This document shows positions 1 through 9,309 of a stretch of 42,733 bases of DNA, piece by piece; the first letter of the stretch is position 1; every line of letters begins with the position of its first letter. Below the pieces are notes generated by a model, which saw only the letters and a program-made list of their open reading frames with translations, was not told the DNA's origin and did not search any database. The translations under genes were made by a program, and so were the position numbers. Origin of the DNA: Pseudomonas sp. GM80 (lineage in GTDB: Bacteria > Pseudomonadota > Gammaproteobacteria > Pseudomonadales > Pseudomonadaceae); contig NZ_AKJD01000007.1 of NCBI RefSeq assembly GCF_000282515.1, positions 1-42,733 of the forward strand, written 5' to 3'.

Positions 1-22
1 TTTTTTTTTTTTTTTTTTTTTT
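1..22. other. 22-base T homopolymer at window edge, probable artefact
   Basis: The window opens with 22 consecutive T (A on the coding strand of fliI). The fliI reading frame is normal up to codon 283. At that point family members continue with a conserved Pro-Pro-Ala-Thr stretch, but here the frame would run into poly-lysine. This fits a contig-end or padding artefact better than biology. Confidence 0.75.
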
Positions 23-869
23 CGCCGATGGCTAGGGCGATTTCCCGCTGGGCCTGAGCGAAACGGGTCAGCGAATCCATCAGCAACAGGACGTTCTTGC
101 CCTTGTCGCGGAAATACTCGGCGATGCGCGTGCAGTACATCGCGGCGCGCAAACGCATCAGTGGCGCATCGTCCGCTGGCGAGGCGACGACCACGGAGCG
201 CTTGAGGCCTTCTTCACCGAGGATGTGCTCGATGAATTCTTTAACTTCCCGACCCCGCTCACCGATCAGGCCAACGACGATGATGTCGGCCTCGGTAAAG
301 CGGGTCATCATGCCCAGCAGCACGGATTTACCGACGCCGGTACCGGCGAACAGACCGAGACGCTGGCCGCGACCGACCGTCAACAAACCGTTGATGCAAC
401 GGATGCCGACGTCCAGCGGCACGCTGATCGGGTCACGGTTGAGCGGGTTGATCGTCGGGCCGTCCATCGGCACCCAGTCTTCGGCTTTCATGCCGCCCTT
501 GCCGTCCAGCGCACGACCGGCGCCATCGAGCACACGACCGAGCATGCTCATGCCCATCGGCAACCGACCGGCATCAGCCAGCGGCACCACGCGGGCGCCG
601 GGGGCGATACCGGCAACGCTGCCGACGGGCATCAAGAAGACTTTATTGCCGGAGAAACCCATGACTTCCGCTTCCACCTGGGAGGGGTGGTAGCTGTCGT
701 CATTGATCACCATGCAGCGGGTGCCCATGGCAGCGCGCAGGCCTTCGGCTTCGAGCGTCAGGCCGACCATGCGCAGCAGGCGGCCTTCAAGGATCGGCGC
801 ACCGGCAATCTCGGTGGCCTCGGCATAGGTGCTCAGGCGCTTGGCGAAGCTGGTGCGTTCAAGGCGCAT
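1..869 (-). CDS. fliI: Flagellum-specific ATPase FliI, N-terminal part (cut by window edge)
   Basis: FliI is the ATPase of the flagellar type III export apparatus. It forms a hexamer at the base of the basal body and works with FliH and FliJ. Translation from the ATG at 869 gives 283 residues, beginning [13 protein letters not shown] Walker A motif GTGVGKS lies at about 176-182 and a Walker B strand LLLMDS ends near Asp265. The catalytic region ends at REIALAIGE, where the T homopolymer replaces the rest. About 170 residues of a usual 450-residue FliI are missing. The start overlaps the end of fliH by 11 bp, which supports translational coupling in the fliEFGHI(J) operon. The identification is secure; only the 3' part is unknown. 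Confidence 0.95.
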   Translation of the reverse strand, partial: MRLERTSFAKRLSTYAEATEIAGAPILEGRLLRMVGLTLEAEGLRAAMGTRCMVINDDSYHPSQVEAEVMGFSGNKVFLMPVGSVAGIAPGARVVPLADAGRLPMGMSMLGRVLDGAGRALDGKGGMKAEDWVPMDGPTINPLNRDPISVPLDVGIRCINGLLTVGRGQRLGLFAGTGVGKSVLLGMMTRFTEADIIVVGLIGERGREVKEFIEHILGEEGLKRSVVVASPADDAPLMRLRAAMYCTRIAEYFRDKGKNVLLLMDSLTRFAQAQREIALAIGEKKKKKK

Positions 870-1665
870 CGGGGGTGTCCGCGAGCGGCTCGTCAGCGTC
901 GACGACCGGCTTGGCGTCTTCGGGAATATCCAGGCTCAGGTCCGCTGCGGCCGGGTGCAAGGCCTGCTCGTGCAACTGATCGAACAGCTTGGCCATGACC
1001 TGACTGACGCGCGACTCGATGCTGGCATCGATGCGACTGTGCTCGGTTTCTACTCGGCAACCGCCGGGCAACAGTGTGTCGTCCTCGACGATGCGCCAGG
1101 TTTCTTCATGGCGCTCACGCAGGGCTTTGACCTGAGCGAAATCCTGCGGATTGACGTACAGGCGCACGTTTTCCACGCCCAGCGGCAACAGCTTGAGCGC
1201 ATCGCGCATGACCTGCTCGATCTGCGTCGAATCGATCGCCAGTTCGCGCTTGATCACCTGTTTGGCGATGTGTTGCACGAGGTCGACCAGCGACTTTTCG
1301 ATCTGCGTGTCTTGCTCGGCAATCGGTTCGAACAGGTGCCCCATCAGTTGCTCAAGGCTGGCGACTTTCGCTGCCAGGGCCACTTCGGCTTCCTGACGGA
1401 CCTTCAGCGTGGTGCTGTGAAAACCTTCTTTTTCACCAATGGCGAAGCCCTCGTTGTAAGCCTCCTGACGGATGCTTTCGAGTTCTTCCAGGGTCAGTGG
1501 CTGGACTTCGTCCAGCGGCACTTCTTCCATTTCCGGCGGCTCGGGTTCCGGCTCAGGCTCAGGCTCAGGTTTCGGCGGATCGAAGCTGGGCATCGCCCAG
1601 GATTCAAATCCGCGAACATCGCGGGCACGGATCAGATCCGTCACATCGTCGTCGTGCTTGTCCAT
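859..1665 (-). CDS. fliH: Flagellar assembly protein FliH, export ATPase regulator
   Basis: FliH (268 residues) binds and restrains the FliI ATPase and tethers it to the C-ring. The N-terminus carries a run of Pro-Glu pairs (residues about 32-43), encoded by near-perfect hexamer repeats at about 1543-1573. It is followed by an acidic segment and the FliH core, including the Gly/Glu-spaced stretch [14 protein letters not shown]. The ATG lies 4 bases after the fliG stop codon. The 3' end overlaps fliI. No strong Shine-Dalgarno is at ideal spacing, so translation is probably coupled to fliG. The Pro-Glu repeat could vary in length between strains. Confidence 0.95.
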   Translation of the reverse strand: MDKHDDDVTDLIRARDVRGFESWAMPSFDPPKPEPEPEPEPEPPEMEEVPLDEVQPLTLEELESIRQEAYNEGFAIGEKEGFHSTTLKVRQEAEVALAAKVASLEQLMGHLFEPIAEQDTQIEKSLVDLVQHIAKQVIKRELAIDSTQIEQVMRDALKLLPLGVENVRLYVNPQDFAQVKALRERHEETWRIVEDDTLLPGGCRVETEHSRIDASIESRVSQVMAKLFDQLHEQALHPAAADLSLDIPEDAKPVVDADEPLADTPDAP

Positions 1666-1669
1666 GGGC

Positions 1670-2689
1670 TTAGATCATTTCCTCGCCACCCTTGCCGCCG
1701 AGTACGATTTCGCCGGCTTCGGCCATACGACGGGCAATGGTGAGGATTTCTTTCTGCGCGGTTTCGACGTCGCTGACGCGCACCGGGCCTTTGGCCTCGA
1801 GGTCGTCGCGCAGCAGTTCGGCGGCACGCTTGGACATGTTCTTGAAGATCTTCTCTTTGACGCCTTCGTCCGAACCCTTGAGGGCCAGCACCAGCACGTC
1901 GGAAGACACTTCGCGCAACAGCGCCTGAATGCCACGGTCGTCGACATCGGCGAGGTTGTTGAACACGAACATGAGGTCTTCGATCTGACCGGACAGGTCT
2001 TCGTCGACTTCGCGGATCGAGTCCATGAGCTGGCCTTCGATCGAGCTGTCGAGGAAGTTCATGATGTCCGCCGCACGCTTGATGCCACCCAGGGTGGTGC
2101 GCGAGGCATTCGAGTTGCCGGAGAACTGCTTCTCGAGAATCTGGTTGAGTTCTTTCAGTGCTGCCGGTTGCACGGTGTTCAACGACGAGACGCGCAGGAT
2201 GATGTCCAGACGCACTTTGTGGTCGAAGTTGCCGAGCACTTCACCGGCCTGATCCGGATCAAGGTACGCCACCACGATCGCCTGGATCTGCGGGTGTTCG
2301 TAACGGATCACGTCGGCAACGGCGCGCGGCTCCATCCATTTCAGGCTGTCGAGGCCACTGGTGTTGCCACCGAGCAGGATGCGGTCGATCAGGCCGTTGG
2401 CCTTGTCTTCACCCAGGGCCTGGGTGAGCATTTTGCGCACGTAGTCGTCGGAACCGACGCCCAGGCTGGTCTGGTCGCCGACGATGTCGACGAACTCGCT
2501 CATGACCTGTTCGACTTGCTCGCGATGGACGTTGCCCATCTGCGCCATCGCCACACCCACACGCTGAACCTCTTTCGGGCCCATGTGGCGCAACACTTGC
2601 GCAGCATCGGTCGAGCCCAGGGACAGCAGCAGAATCGCCGCTTTATCGACCCGGGACAGTTTAGCGACAGCGGCTCGGTTATCACTCAT
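1670..2689 (-). CDS. fliG: Flagellar motor switch protein FliG
   Basis: FliG (339 residues) sits on the cytoplasmic face of the MS-ring. It links FliF to the rest of the C-ring and takes torque from the stator. The N-terminal FliF-binding domain begins with SRVDKAAILLLSLG. The conserved EHPQ motif of the middle domain is at 131-134. The C-terminal domain has the expected charged helices, for example SDEGVKEKIFKNMSKRAAEL. The length is normal for the family (about 330-340). The start ATG overlaps the fliF stop by 8 bp, as expected of a tightly coupled fliEFGHI operon driven from the sigma-54 site upstream of fliE. Confidence 0.98.
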   Translation of the reverse strand: MSDNRAAVAKLSRVDKAAILLLSLGSTDAAQVLRHMGPKEVQRVGVAMAQMGNVHREQVEQVMSEFVDIVGDQTSLGVGSDDYVRKMLTQALGEDKANGLIDRILLGGNTSGLDSLKWMEPRAVADVIRYEHPQIQAIVVAYLDPDQAGEVLGNFDHKVRLDIILRVSSLNTVQPAALKELNQILEKQFSGNSNASRTTLGGIKRAADIMNFLDSSIEGQLMDSIREVDEDLSGQIEDLMFVFNNLADVDDRGIQALLREVSSDVLVLALKGSDEGVKEKIFKNMSKRAAELLRDDLEAKGPVRVSDVETAQKEILTIARRMAEAGEIVLGGKGGEEMI

Positions 2690-4469
2690 CTGCGTTAATC
2701 CACTCTTTCACGACCTGGGCCACGCGACCCGGGTCTTCTGCCACCAGACTCTTGATTGCATTCAGCTGCGCGTCGTAACCCTCGCTCGGGCTCGGCAACA
2801 GAATGCTCTGAGGACCACCGAGGCTTACGCGGTCGTTGGAAAGTTCGCCGTCCAGGCCGCCCATGCCACCGAGTTCCACGTCGCCGCCAAGACCGGCCAG
2901 CTCCTTGCCTTTGCCACCGCCGGTGATGTTGTTGAGCACCGGACGCAGCACACCAAACACCAGCACGAGGATGAACAACACACCCAGCACTTGTTTGACG
3001 ATGTCCCAGAACCATGGCTGGGAGTAGAACGGAATATCGGCGATCACTTCACCGCGCTCGGCGGAGAACGGCATGTTGATCACGCTCACGCTGTCACCAC
3101 GGCTGGCGTCGAAACCGACGGCGTCCTGCACCAGGCGCGTGAAGCGCGCCAATTCGTCGGCGCTCCACGGCGCACGGGTGGTTTCGCCGTTGGCCGCGTT
3201 GACCTTGACCTGATCGTCGACAACAACCGACACCGACAGACGATTCAGGCGACCCTGCTGCTGTTTGGTGTGGCTGATCGAACGGTCGAGTTCGAAGTTC
3301 TTGGTCGATTGTGAACGCTTGTCTGCTGGGTACGGCGCGAGCATTGGCTGGCCGGTGGCTGGGTCCATGATCTGCTGGCCGTTGGCGTCAACCAATGGCT
3401 GACCTGGCTGCACCATGCTCGCCGGCGCAGCTGCGCCACCGGTGGTTTGCGGCGCCGAGGCTGGCGATGGCGGCTGGTTGCTCAGGGCACCCGGCACACC
3501 TTGCGGGCCATTGCTGGCGGTGCGTTGTTCGTTGACCGACTGCTCGCTGCGCAACGCCGGTTGATCCGGGTTGAACTGCTCGGCGGTCGACTCGACGGCA
3601 CTGAAATCGACATCGGCCGACACTTCAGCCTTGTAGCGATCGTTGCCCAGTACCGGCTGCAGAATGTTGTGCACGCGCTGGGTGAGCATGCTTTCCATGC
3701 GACGGCTGTAATCGAACTGCTTGCCGGCCATGGTCATTTCGGAGTTTTCCGCCTGATCAGAGAGCAGGTTGCCCTTCTGGTCGACGACGGTGATCTGCGA
3801 TTTGCTCAACTCGGGAACGGAGGTTGCCACCAGGTTGATAATGGCAACGACCTGACCCGGCTCCAGCGAACGACCGCTGTACAGTTCGACCAGCACCGAA
3901 GCGCTTGGCTTGCGTTCGTCACGCACAAACACCGAACTCTTCGGAATCGCCAGATGCACGCGGGCACCCTTGACGTTGTTCAAGCTGGAGATGGTCCGCG
4001 CCAATTCGCCTTCGAGGCCGCGACGGTAACGGGTCGCTTCCATGAACTGGCTGGTGCCCAGCCCCTGTTCCTTGTCGAGGATTTCAAAACCGATGTTGCC
4101 ATCGCTGGGAGTGACACCAGCGGCCGCGAGCTTGAGGCGCGCGCGAGACAGATCATCGGCCTTGACCAGCAAGGCGCCGGAGTTCGGTTCAACGGTGTAC
4201 GGGATGTCGGCCGAGGCCAGGGTGTCCATGACCTGTTTGGCGTCCATGCCGGCAAGGCTGCCGTACAACGGACGGTAATCCGGCTGCTGCGACCACAGCA
4301 CCACGGCAAAGCCAATCGCCACGCTCGCAGCCAGGCCGACCAACAGGCCCACCTGACGCAGCATGGTCATCTCGGAGAGGTTTTCCAGGAAGGACAGGCC
4401 GAACAGCGGCGGTTTGCCGTCTATCGGGGTGGCCTTGGCCGGAACGTTATCGGCGACTGCTTCTGCCAT
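2682..4469 (-). CDS. fliF: Flagellar MS-ring protein FliF
   Basis: FliF (595 residues) builds the inner-membrane MS-ring that founds the basal body. One membrane segment lies at about 38-58 (VGLLVGLAASVAIGFAVVLW) and a second at about 490-510 (VLGVLFILVLVFGVL), flanking a large periplasmic part with the ring-building motif domains. The middle holds a Pro/Ala/Gln-rich linker (about 310-370). The C-terminal cytoplasmic tail, ending near VAQVVKEWINADE, is where FliG binds. The gene starts 15 bp after fliE and overlaps fliG by 8 bp. Length and architecture are normal. Confidence 0.98.
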   Translation of the reverse strand: MAEAVADNVPAKATPIDGKPPLFGLSFLENLSEMTMLRQVGLLVGLAASVAIGFAVVLWSQQPDYRPLYGSLAGMDAKQVMDTLASADIPYTVEPNSGALLVKADDLSRARLKLAAAGVTPSDGNIGFEILDKEQGLGTSQFMEATRYRRGLEGELARTISSLNNVKGARVHLAIPKSSVFVRDERKPSASVLVELYSGRSLEPGQVVAIINLVATSVPELSKSQITVVDQKGNLLSDQAENSEMTMAGKQFDYSRRMESMLTQRVHNILQPVLGNDRYKAEVSADVDFSAVESTAEQFNPDQPALRSEQSVNEQRTASNGPQGVPGALSNQPPSPASAPQTTGGAAAPASMVQPGQPLVDANGQQIMDPATGQPMLAPYPADKRSQSTKNFELDRSISHTKQQQGRLNRLSVSVVVDDQVKVNAANGETTRAPWSADELARFTRLVQDAVGFDASRGDSVSVINMPFSAERGEVIADIPFYSQPWFWDIVKQVLGVLFILVLVFGVLRPVLNNITGGGKGKELAGLGGDVELGGMGGLDGELSNDRVSLGGPQSILLPSPSEGYDAQLNAIKSLVAEDPGRVAQVVKEWINADE

Positions 4470-4484
4470 GACTCAATCTCGTCC

Positions 4485-4814
4485 TTATACCGGCATCTGC
4501 ATGATGTCTTGATAAGCCTGAACCAGTTTGTTGCGCACCTGGGTCAGAGCCTGGAACGACACGCTGGCTTTCTGCGAAGAAATCATCACGTCCGTCAGAT
4601 CGACGCCGCTCTTGCCGATTTCAAAGGCGTTGGCCAATTGGGTCGACGCCTGCTGGGTATCGCTGACTTTGTTGATGGCCTGACCGAGCATGTCGGAAAA
4701 GCTGCTGCCCGCCAGTTCAGGGACAGCTGCAGTCGATTTCGGCGCAGACATGGCATCCATTTGCATGGATTTCATGTCCATCATCAACCGATTAAATTCA
4801 ATACCTTGGCTCAT
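4485..4814 (-). CDS. fliE: Flagellar hook-basal body protein FliE
   Basis: FliE (109 residues) joins the MS-ring to the proximal rod and is among the first export substrates. The conserved C-terminal half contains [20 protein letters not shown], typical of FliE. The N-terminus is Met-rich ([11 protein letters not shown]), as in other Pseudomonas FliE proteins. It is the first gene of the fliEFGHI operon. A well-matched sigma-54 promoter lies about 60-75 bases upstream of the start codon, in line with the FleR/RpoN-dependent class known from P. aeruginosa. Confidence 0.97.
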   Translation of the reverse strand: MSQGIEFNRLMMDMKSMQMDAMSAPKSTAAVPELAGSSFSDMLGQAINKVSDTQQASTQLANAFEIGKSGVDLTDVMISSQKASVSFQALTQVRNKLVQAYQDIMQMPV

Positions 4815-4875
4815 GGTCTACTCTCTTGGGCGGCCCGCAATTTTTTGACACTCACTCGGCGGGTACACAGGTATT

Positions 4876-4891
4876 AGCAACAAGGGTGCCA
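4876..4891 (-). promoter_or_regulatory. Sigma-54 promoter of the fliE operon
   Basis: On the minus strand the sequence TGGCACCCTTGTTGCT matches the RpoN consensus TGGCAC-N5-TTGCW at every fixed base, with correct GG to GC spacing. It lies in the 128-bp gap between fleR and fliE. Transcription would start around 4866, leaving a leader of about 50 bases before the fliE ATG at 4814. Confidence 0.9.
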
Positions 4892-4942
4892 GCTCAGGCC
4901 CGACCCTTTCAGAAAAGCGTTTTGAAATACTTGCAGCGTGGA

Positions 4943-6343
4943 TCAGGTGGCGAACAGATAGCCTTCGACGTCCATCCCGGCATCGCGCATTTGCGCCAGT
5001 TTGTAACGCAAGGTGCGTGGGCTGATGCCAAGCTTTTCCGCCGCTTCCTTGCGACGCCCGCGCTCAGTGCGCAGGGTGTCGATGATCATCTGAAACTCCC
5101 GACGACGCAGGTCATCGCCCAGTGCGCCGGCGGAATCCGCCTCGATGTCGACTTCACGAATCAGCGCGGGCGCCGGCGCTGCCACTGGCAAAGCGGCAAA
5201 CGTCACCGGCCCGGCGAGACAGAAATCCTGCGGCTGAATCAACCCGCCCTGCTGCAGGATCAGCGCCCGCTGAATGGCGTTATCCAGCTCGCGCACATTG
5301 CCTGGCCACGCGTATCCGGTCAGACAGGCTTGCGCCGCTGGCGACAGTTTTGCCGCCGCATGCTTCATTTTATTGACGTGTTTGGCGAGCAAGCGCTCAG
5401 CCAGCGGCAAGATATCGGCAGTGCGCTCGCGAAGTGGACGCCAAGCGAGGGGGAAAACCGACAGACGGTAAAAAAGATCTTCACGGAAGCGCCCCGCCGC
5501 CACTTCGCCCGCCAGATCGCGGTTGGTGGTGGCGACCACACGAATATCCAGATTGATCGGTTTGCGCGCGCCGACCCGCTCGACCTCACGCTCCTGCAAC
5601 ACGCGCAACAGCTTGGCTTGCAGGCCCAAAGGCATCTCGGAAATTTCGTCGAGCAAAATGGTGCCGCCGTCGGCCTGTTCGAACTTGCCGGCCTGCGCCG
5701 CGATGGCACCGGTGAACGAGCCCTTCTCGTGACCAAATAATGTCGCTTCGAGCATGTTGTCGGGGATCGCCGCACAGTTGATCGCAATGAACGGCTGATT
5801 GGCCCGATGGGATTGCTGATGGATGTAGCGCGCCAGCACTTCTTTACCGGTGCCGGACTCACCGGAGATCAACACCGTGGAATCACTGCGCGCCACGCGG
5901 GCGGCCAAATCGAGCAATTGCGCACTGGCCGGCTCGACGGCGATCGGCCCCTCGGATTCGCCGACGCTGATGCAACCCAACGCATGCCGCGCAACCAGAT
6001 CGAGCAATGCCTTGGGCTCGAACGGCTTGACCAGATAGTCCGCGGCCCCCTGGCGCATGGCATCGACCGCACGCTCGACGGCGCCATGCGCGGTCATCAG
6101 CAGCACCGGCAATTGCGGCTGACGGGCGCGCAGCAAGGCGAGCAATTGATGACCGTCCATACCGGGCATGTTGACGTCGCTGACCACCAGACTGAACGCC
6201 TCGCGCGCCACGGCCGTCAACGCGTCTTCAGCGCTGCCGACTGCATGGTAATCATGGCCGGCCAACAGCAGCGTATCGGCCAGCGCCTCGCGCAACGAGC
6301 GGTCATCCTCGACCAGCAAAACCTTGATGCCCATGTCTTTCAC
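4943..6343 (-). CDS. fleR: Sigma-54-dependent response regulator FleR
   Basis: FleR (466 residues from GTG at 6343) is the response regulator partner of FleS. It activates RpoN-dependent class III flagellar genes (hook, basal body, fliE operon). A receiver domain occupies about 1-120, with phospho-acceptor Asp56 in VVSDVNMPGMDG and the conserved Lys in VKPFEP. The AAA+ domain has Walker A GESGTGKE (161-168) and the sigma-54 contact loop as GSFTGA (208-213) rather than GAFTGA. A Fis-type helix-turn-helix ends the protein (EAAEKLGISPRTLRYKL). The GTG overlaps the fleS stop by 4 bp (GTGA). An ATG three codons inside (6334) is an equally plausible start. Confidence 0.96.
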   Translation of the reverse strand: MKDMGIKVLLVEDDRSLREALADTLLLAGHDYHAVGSAEDALTAVAREAFSLVVSDVNMPGMDGHQLLALLRARQPQLPVLLMTAHGAVERAVDAMRQGAADYLVKPFEPKALLDLVARHALGCISVGESEGPIAVEPASAQLLDLAARVARSDSTVLISGESGTGKEVLARYIHQQSHRANQPFIAINCAAIPDNMLEATLFGHEKGSFTGAIAAQAGKFEQADGGTILLDEISEMPLGLQAKLLRVLQEREVERVGARKPINLDIRVVATTNRDLAGEVAAGRFREDLFYRLSVFPLAWRPLRERTADILPLAERLLAKHVNKMKHAAAKLSPAAQACLTGYAWPGNVRELDNAIQRALILQQGGLIQPQDFCLAGPVTFAALPVAAPAPALIREVDIEADSAGALGDDLRRREFQMIIDTLRTERGRRKEAAEKLGISPRTLRYKLAQMRDAGMDVEGYLFAT

Positions 6344-7551
6344 TCAGCTCCCTGTACAGCGGAAAACAGCGGCAGGATCACCTGCGCGCACGTACCGCGC
6401 CCAACACGTGAGCGCAGTTGCAATTCTCCCTGATGCGCACGGGCCACAGCCTTGACCACGGTCAGGCCGAGGCCGGTACCGGTGACCTTGGTGGTAAAAA
6501 ACGGCTCACCCAGACGGGCGAGCACCACGGGATCGATACCGCTGCCACTGTCACTGACGCACAGGCGCAGGGTGTTATCGCGGGCATAGCAATGCACTTT
6601 CAGGCGCACCTCGGCGGTGCTGGCCTGGATGGCGTTTTCGATCAGATTCAACAACGCCCCGACCAAGGTGTCGCGATTGCACAGCAACTCGCCGACATGA
6701 CTGTCGCACTGCCAGCGAATCGGCAGATCCTGCACATGAGTCAGTGCGGCCGCTTGCAACGACTGCATCAAGGCATGCGGGGTGAGGCGATCGGTCAGCG
6801 GCAATTCACCACGGGCGAATACCAGCATGTCGCGCACTTGATGTTCCAGTTCATGCAGGCGCTCTTTGAGGCGACCGGCAAAACGCTGCTGGGTGGCGAC
6901 CGGCAATTCCTGCTCAGTCAAATGACTGGCGTAGAGCAAGGCCGCAGACAATGGCGTGCGGATCTGATGCGCCAGCGAGGCAACCATCCGCCCCAGCGAC
7001 GACAGACGCTCGTGGCGTGCCAGCTGATCTTGCAGGTGACGGGTTTCCGTCAAATCGTTGAGCAGCACCAATTGCCCCGGCTCGGCATCCAGCGAGCGGG
7101 TGGCGATCGACAGGCGTCGACCATTTTTCAGAGAGATTTCGTGACCGTCGTCTTCACGCGGGGCGAAGCAGCGGGCAATCACCTGGCGCCACAATTCGCC
7201 TTCCAGCGGCAGGCCGAGCAACTCGATAGCCGCCGGATTGGCCTCGACCACAATGCCGTGGCTATCGATAACGATAACGCCACCGGGCAACAGGTCCAGA
7301 AGGTTTTGCAGGCGGTTGGCCAGGCGTTCTTTTTCCGCCAGCTCCTGCATGCGCTGGGCACTGACCACGGCCAACTCGCCCTTGAGCTCGGTGACCCGCG
7401 CTTCAAGCATGCTGTAGGAGTCGGTCAACTGGCTGGACATCTGATTGAACAGCGCGAACGCCTGCTCAAGGCCCTGTCGGCTTGCCTGTTCTACGGAGGA
7501 CGATTGCCCCTCGGTACTGGAGGCAGATGACATCTGGGCGGCTTGGGGCAT
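6340..7551 (-). CDS. fleS: Sensor histidine kinase FleS
   Basis: FleS (403 residues) is the soluble sensor kinase of the FleSR pair. A coiled-coil-like segment (about 25-85) precedes a PAS domain (about 85-170). The dimerisation and phospho-acceptor box ASLAHQIRTPLSAAL has His195. The ATPase domain carries LIENAIQAS (N box), SDSGSGIDP (G1) and GTGLGLTVVK (G2). No membrane segment is visible, so it must sense a cytoplasmic signal. The start ATG follows a GAGAG element. A sigma-54 site in the gap to fleQ puts fleSR under FleQ/RpoN control, as in P. aeruginosa. Confidence 0.96.
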   Translation of the reverse strand: MPQAAQMSSASSTEGQSSSVEQASRQGLEQAFALFNQMSSQLTDSYSMLEARVTELKGELAVVSAQRMQELAEKERLANRLQNLLDLLPGGVIVIDSHGIVVEANPAAIELLGLPLEGELWRQVIARCFAPREDDGHEISLKNGRRLSIATRSLDAEPGQLVLLNDLTETRHLQDQLARHERLSSLGRMVASLAHQIRTPLSAALLYASHLTEQELPVATQQRFAGRLKERLHELEHQVRDMLVFARGELPLTDRLTPHALMQSLQAAALTHVQDLPIRWQCDSHVGELLCNRDTLVGALLNLIENAIQASTAEVRLKVHCYARDNTLRLCVSDSGSGIDPVVLARLGEPFFTTKVTGTGLGLTVVKAVARAHQGELQLRSRVGRGTCAQVILPLFSAVQGAE

Positions 7552-7604
7552 TGTGCTCTCTCGCTTGGCTGACCGTCAGTTAAACGGAACGTTGCGAGGG
7601 ATGT

Positions 7605-7620
7605 AGCAATACCCGTGCCT
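7605..7620 (-). promoter_or_regulatory. Sigma-54 promoter of fleSR
   Basis: The minus-strand sequence AGGCACGGGTATTGCT matches TGGCAC-N5-TTGCW in all but the first base and has correct spacing. It lies 54 bases upstream of the fleS ATG and downstream of the fleQ terminator hairpin. This fits FleQ-activated, RpoN-dependent transcription of fleSR. Confidence 0.85.
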
Positions 7621-7648
7621 AAAAAAAACTGCTTATAAATGAAGAAGT

Positions 7649-7678
7649 TGAAAAACAGGCGTCAATCATCCGCCTGTT
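7649..7678 (-). terminator. Intrinsic terminator of fleQ, overlapping its stop codon
   Basis: The minus strand shows an 8-bp perfect stem (AACAGGCG / CGCCTGTT) with a 9-base loop, followed by a run of T. The 5' arm lies in the last codons of fleQ and the loop carries its TGA stop, so ribosomes finishing fleQ should interfere with hairpin formation. Confidence 0.7.
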
Positions 7679-9137
7679 CATCACCATCACGCCGACTCAT
7701 GCCGTACTTGCGCATCTTCTCGACCAGGGTGGTACGACGGATACGCAGACGCTCGGCCGCACGCGCCACAATGCCATTGGCATCATCCAGCGCCTGCTGA
7801 ATCAGGCCCTGCTCCAGCCCACCGAGGTAGTCTTTCAAGTCCAGGCCTTCCGGCGGCAACAGGGCGTTGGCGCTGAAGTCCGGCGTATGGCCATTGATCG
7901 CCACGCGCTCTTCGAGATCGCTGCGCAGGCTGTCGACCATCTGCTCGTCTTCGTCATCGACGTAGCGGAATTTCTTCGGCAACTCGACCACGCCGATCAC
8001 CCCGTACGGGTGCATGATCGCCATGCGCTCGACCAGGTTGGCCAGTTCGCGGACGTTGCCCGGCCAGCCGTGACGGCACAGCGACATGATCGCCGCCGAG
8101 TTGAAACGGATCGAGCCGCGCTTTTCGTGTTCCATGCGCGAGATCAGTTCGTTCATCAGCAGCGGGATGTCTTCGACGCGCTCACGCAGCGGCGCCATCT
8201 CGATCGGGAACACGTTCAGGCGATAGTAGAGGTCTTCGCGGAAGGTGCCGATCTCGATCATGCTTTCGAGATTCTTGTGGGTCGCGGCAATGATGCGCAC
8301 GTCGACGCTCTGGGTCTTGTTGCTGCCCACGCGCTCGAAGGTGCGCTCCTGCAGCACGCGCAGTAGCTTGACCTGCATCGGCAGCGGCATGTCGCCGATT
8401 TCGTCGAGGAACAGCGTACCGCCGTTGGCCAGTTCGAAACGGCCGGCACGGCTGGTGATGGCGCCGGTGAAAGCGCCCTTCTCGTGACCAAACAGTTCGC
8501 TTTCCAGCAACTCGGCCGGGATCGCCCCGCAGTTGACCGGCACGAATGGCGCGTCGCGACGCTTGGAATGGTAATGCAGGTTACGCGCAACCACTTCCTT
8601 GCCGGTACCGGACTCGCCGAGAATCAGCACGCTGGCGTCGGTGTCGGCCACTTGCTGCATCATCTGGCGCACGTGTTGGATCGCCCGGCTGGTGCCGACG
8701 AGGCTACGGAACAGATTGGGTTCGCGATGGCGGCCGCGCTCGCGGGCCTGGTCGTACATCTCGCGGTAGACCTGGGCACGGTGCAGCGAGTCGAGCAGTT
8801 TGCTGTAGCTGGGCGGCATTTCGAGGGTCGACAGCACGCGGCGACGCTGGTCATCCGGCAGATCGACGGAAGAATTATCGCCCATCAACAACACTGGAAG
8901 GAACTCATCCCAGGTTGAGAGTGTCTTTAACAAGCCCAAAAGCGCACCAGGAGCATTGACCGTCCCGATCAGTACGCAAATGACCTCACGACTAGACGAC
9001 AAAGAGCCGACTGCCTGCTGCCAGTCATGGCTTCCGCAGGGTAAATTTTCTTCGCCGAGAAAATTTAGAATCACCGCCAGGTCGCGGCGGCGGACGCTAT
9101 CGTCATCGATCAGCAGAATTTTGGTTTCACGCCACAT
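7662..9137 (-). CDS. fleQ: Master flagellar transcription regulator FleQ
   Basis: FleQ (491 residues) is the top regulator of the Pseudomonas flagellar cascade. It activates RpoN promoters, and in P. aeruginosa it also responds to cyclic di-GMP and controls exopolysaccharide genes. The N-terminus [13 protein letters not shown] is characteristic. The receiver-like domain (1-120) lacks the usual phospho-acceptor Asp (VLIGTVN at the expected strand end), as is normal for FleQ. The AAA+ domain has Walker A GESGTGKE (174-181) and GAFTGA (221-226). A Fis-type helix-turn-helix lies at the C-terminus ([17 protein letters not shown]). It is transcribed alone, with a terminator at its end and a 172-bp upstream gap. 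Confidence 0.98.
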   Translation of the reverse strand: MWRETKILLIDDDSVRRRDLAVILNFLGEENLPCGSHDWQQAVGSLSSSREVICVLIGTVNAPGALLGLLKTLSTWDEFLPVLLMGDNSSVDLPDDQRRRVLSTLEMPPSYSKLLDSLHRAQVYREMYDQARERGRHREPNLFRSLVGTSRAIQHVRQMMQQVADTDASVLILGESGTGKEVVARNLHYHSKRRDAPFVPVNCGAIPAELLESELFGHEKGAFTGAITSRAGRFELANGGTLFLDEIGDMPLPMQVKLLRVLQERTFERVGSNKTQSVDVRIIAATHKNLESMIEIGTFREDLYYRLNVFPIEMAPLRERVEDIPLLMNELISRMEHEKRGSIRFNSAAIMSLCRHGWPGNVRELANLVERMAIMHPYGVIGVVELPKKFRYVDDEDEQMVDSLRSDLEERVAINGHTPDFSANALLPPEGLDLKDYLGGLEQGLIQQALDDANGIVARAAERLRIRRTTLVEKMRKYGMSRRDGDEQADD

Positions 9138-9309
9138 GCAATAGCAACTTCCCTAGTCAACTCAATGCCCGAAAAATGGGGCAAGCGAGACGCTTGCAGG
9201 ACACCATGTGCCTGTAGACGCCTGAAATCTGAAATCAGCCACTAGTTAAGTCAAAAAACCGTGCACAGTCAAATTTATGGCGCACATGTCTGGATTAACT
9301 GGGGGTTAA

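Noticed and set aside
3447..4877. Long plus-strand open frame (476 codons) opposite fliF and fliE
   Set aside because: It is antisense to well-supported flagellar genes, has no recognisable domain, and has the composition expected of a shadow frame in GC-rich DNA.
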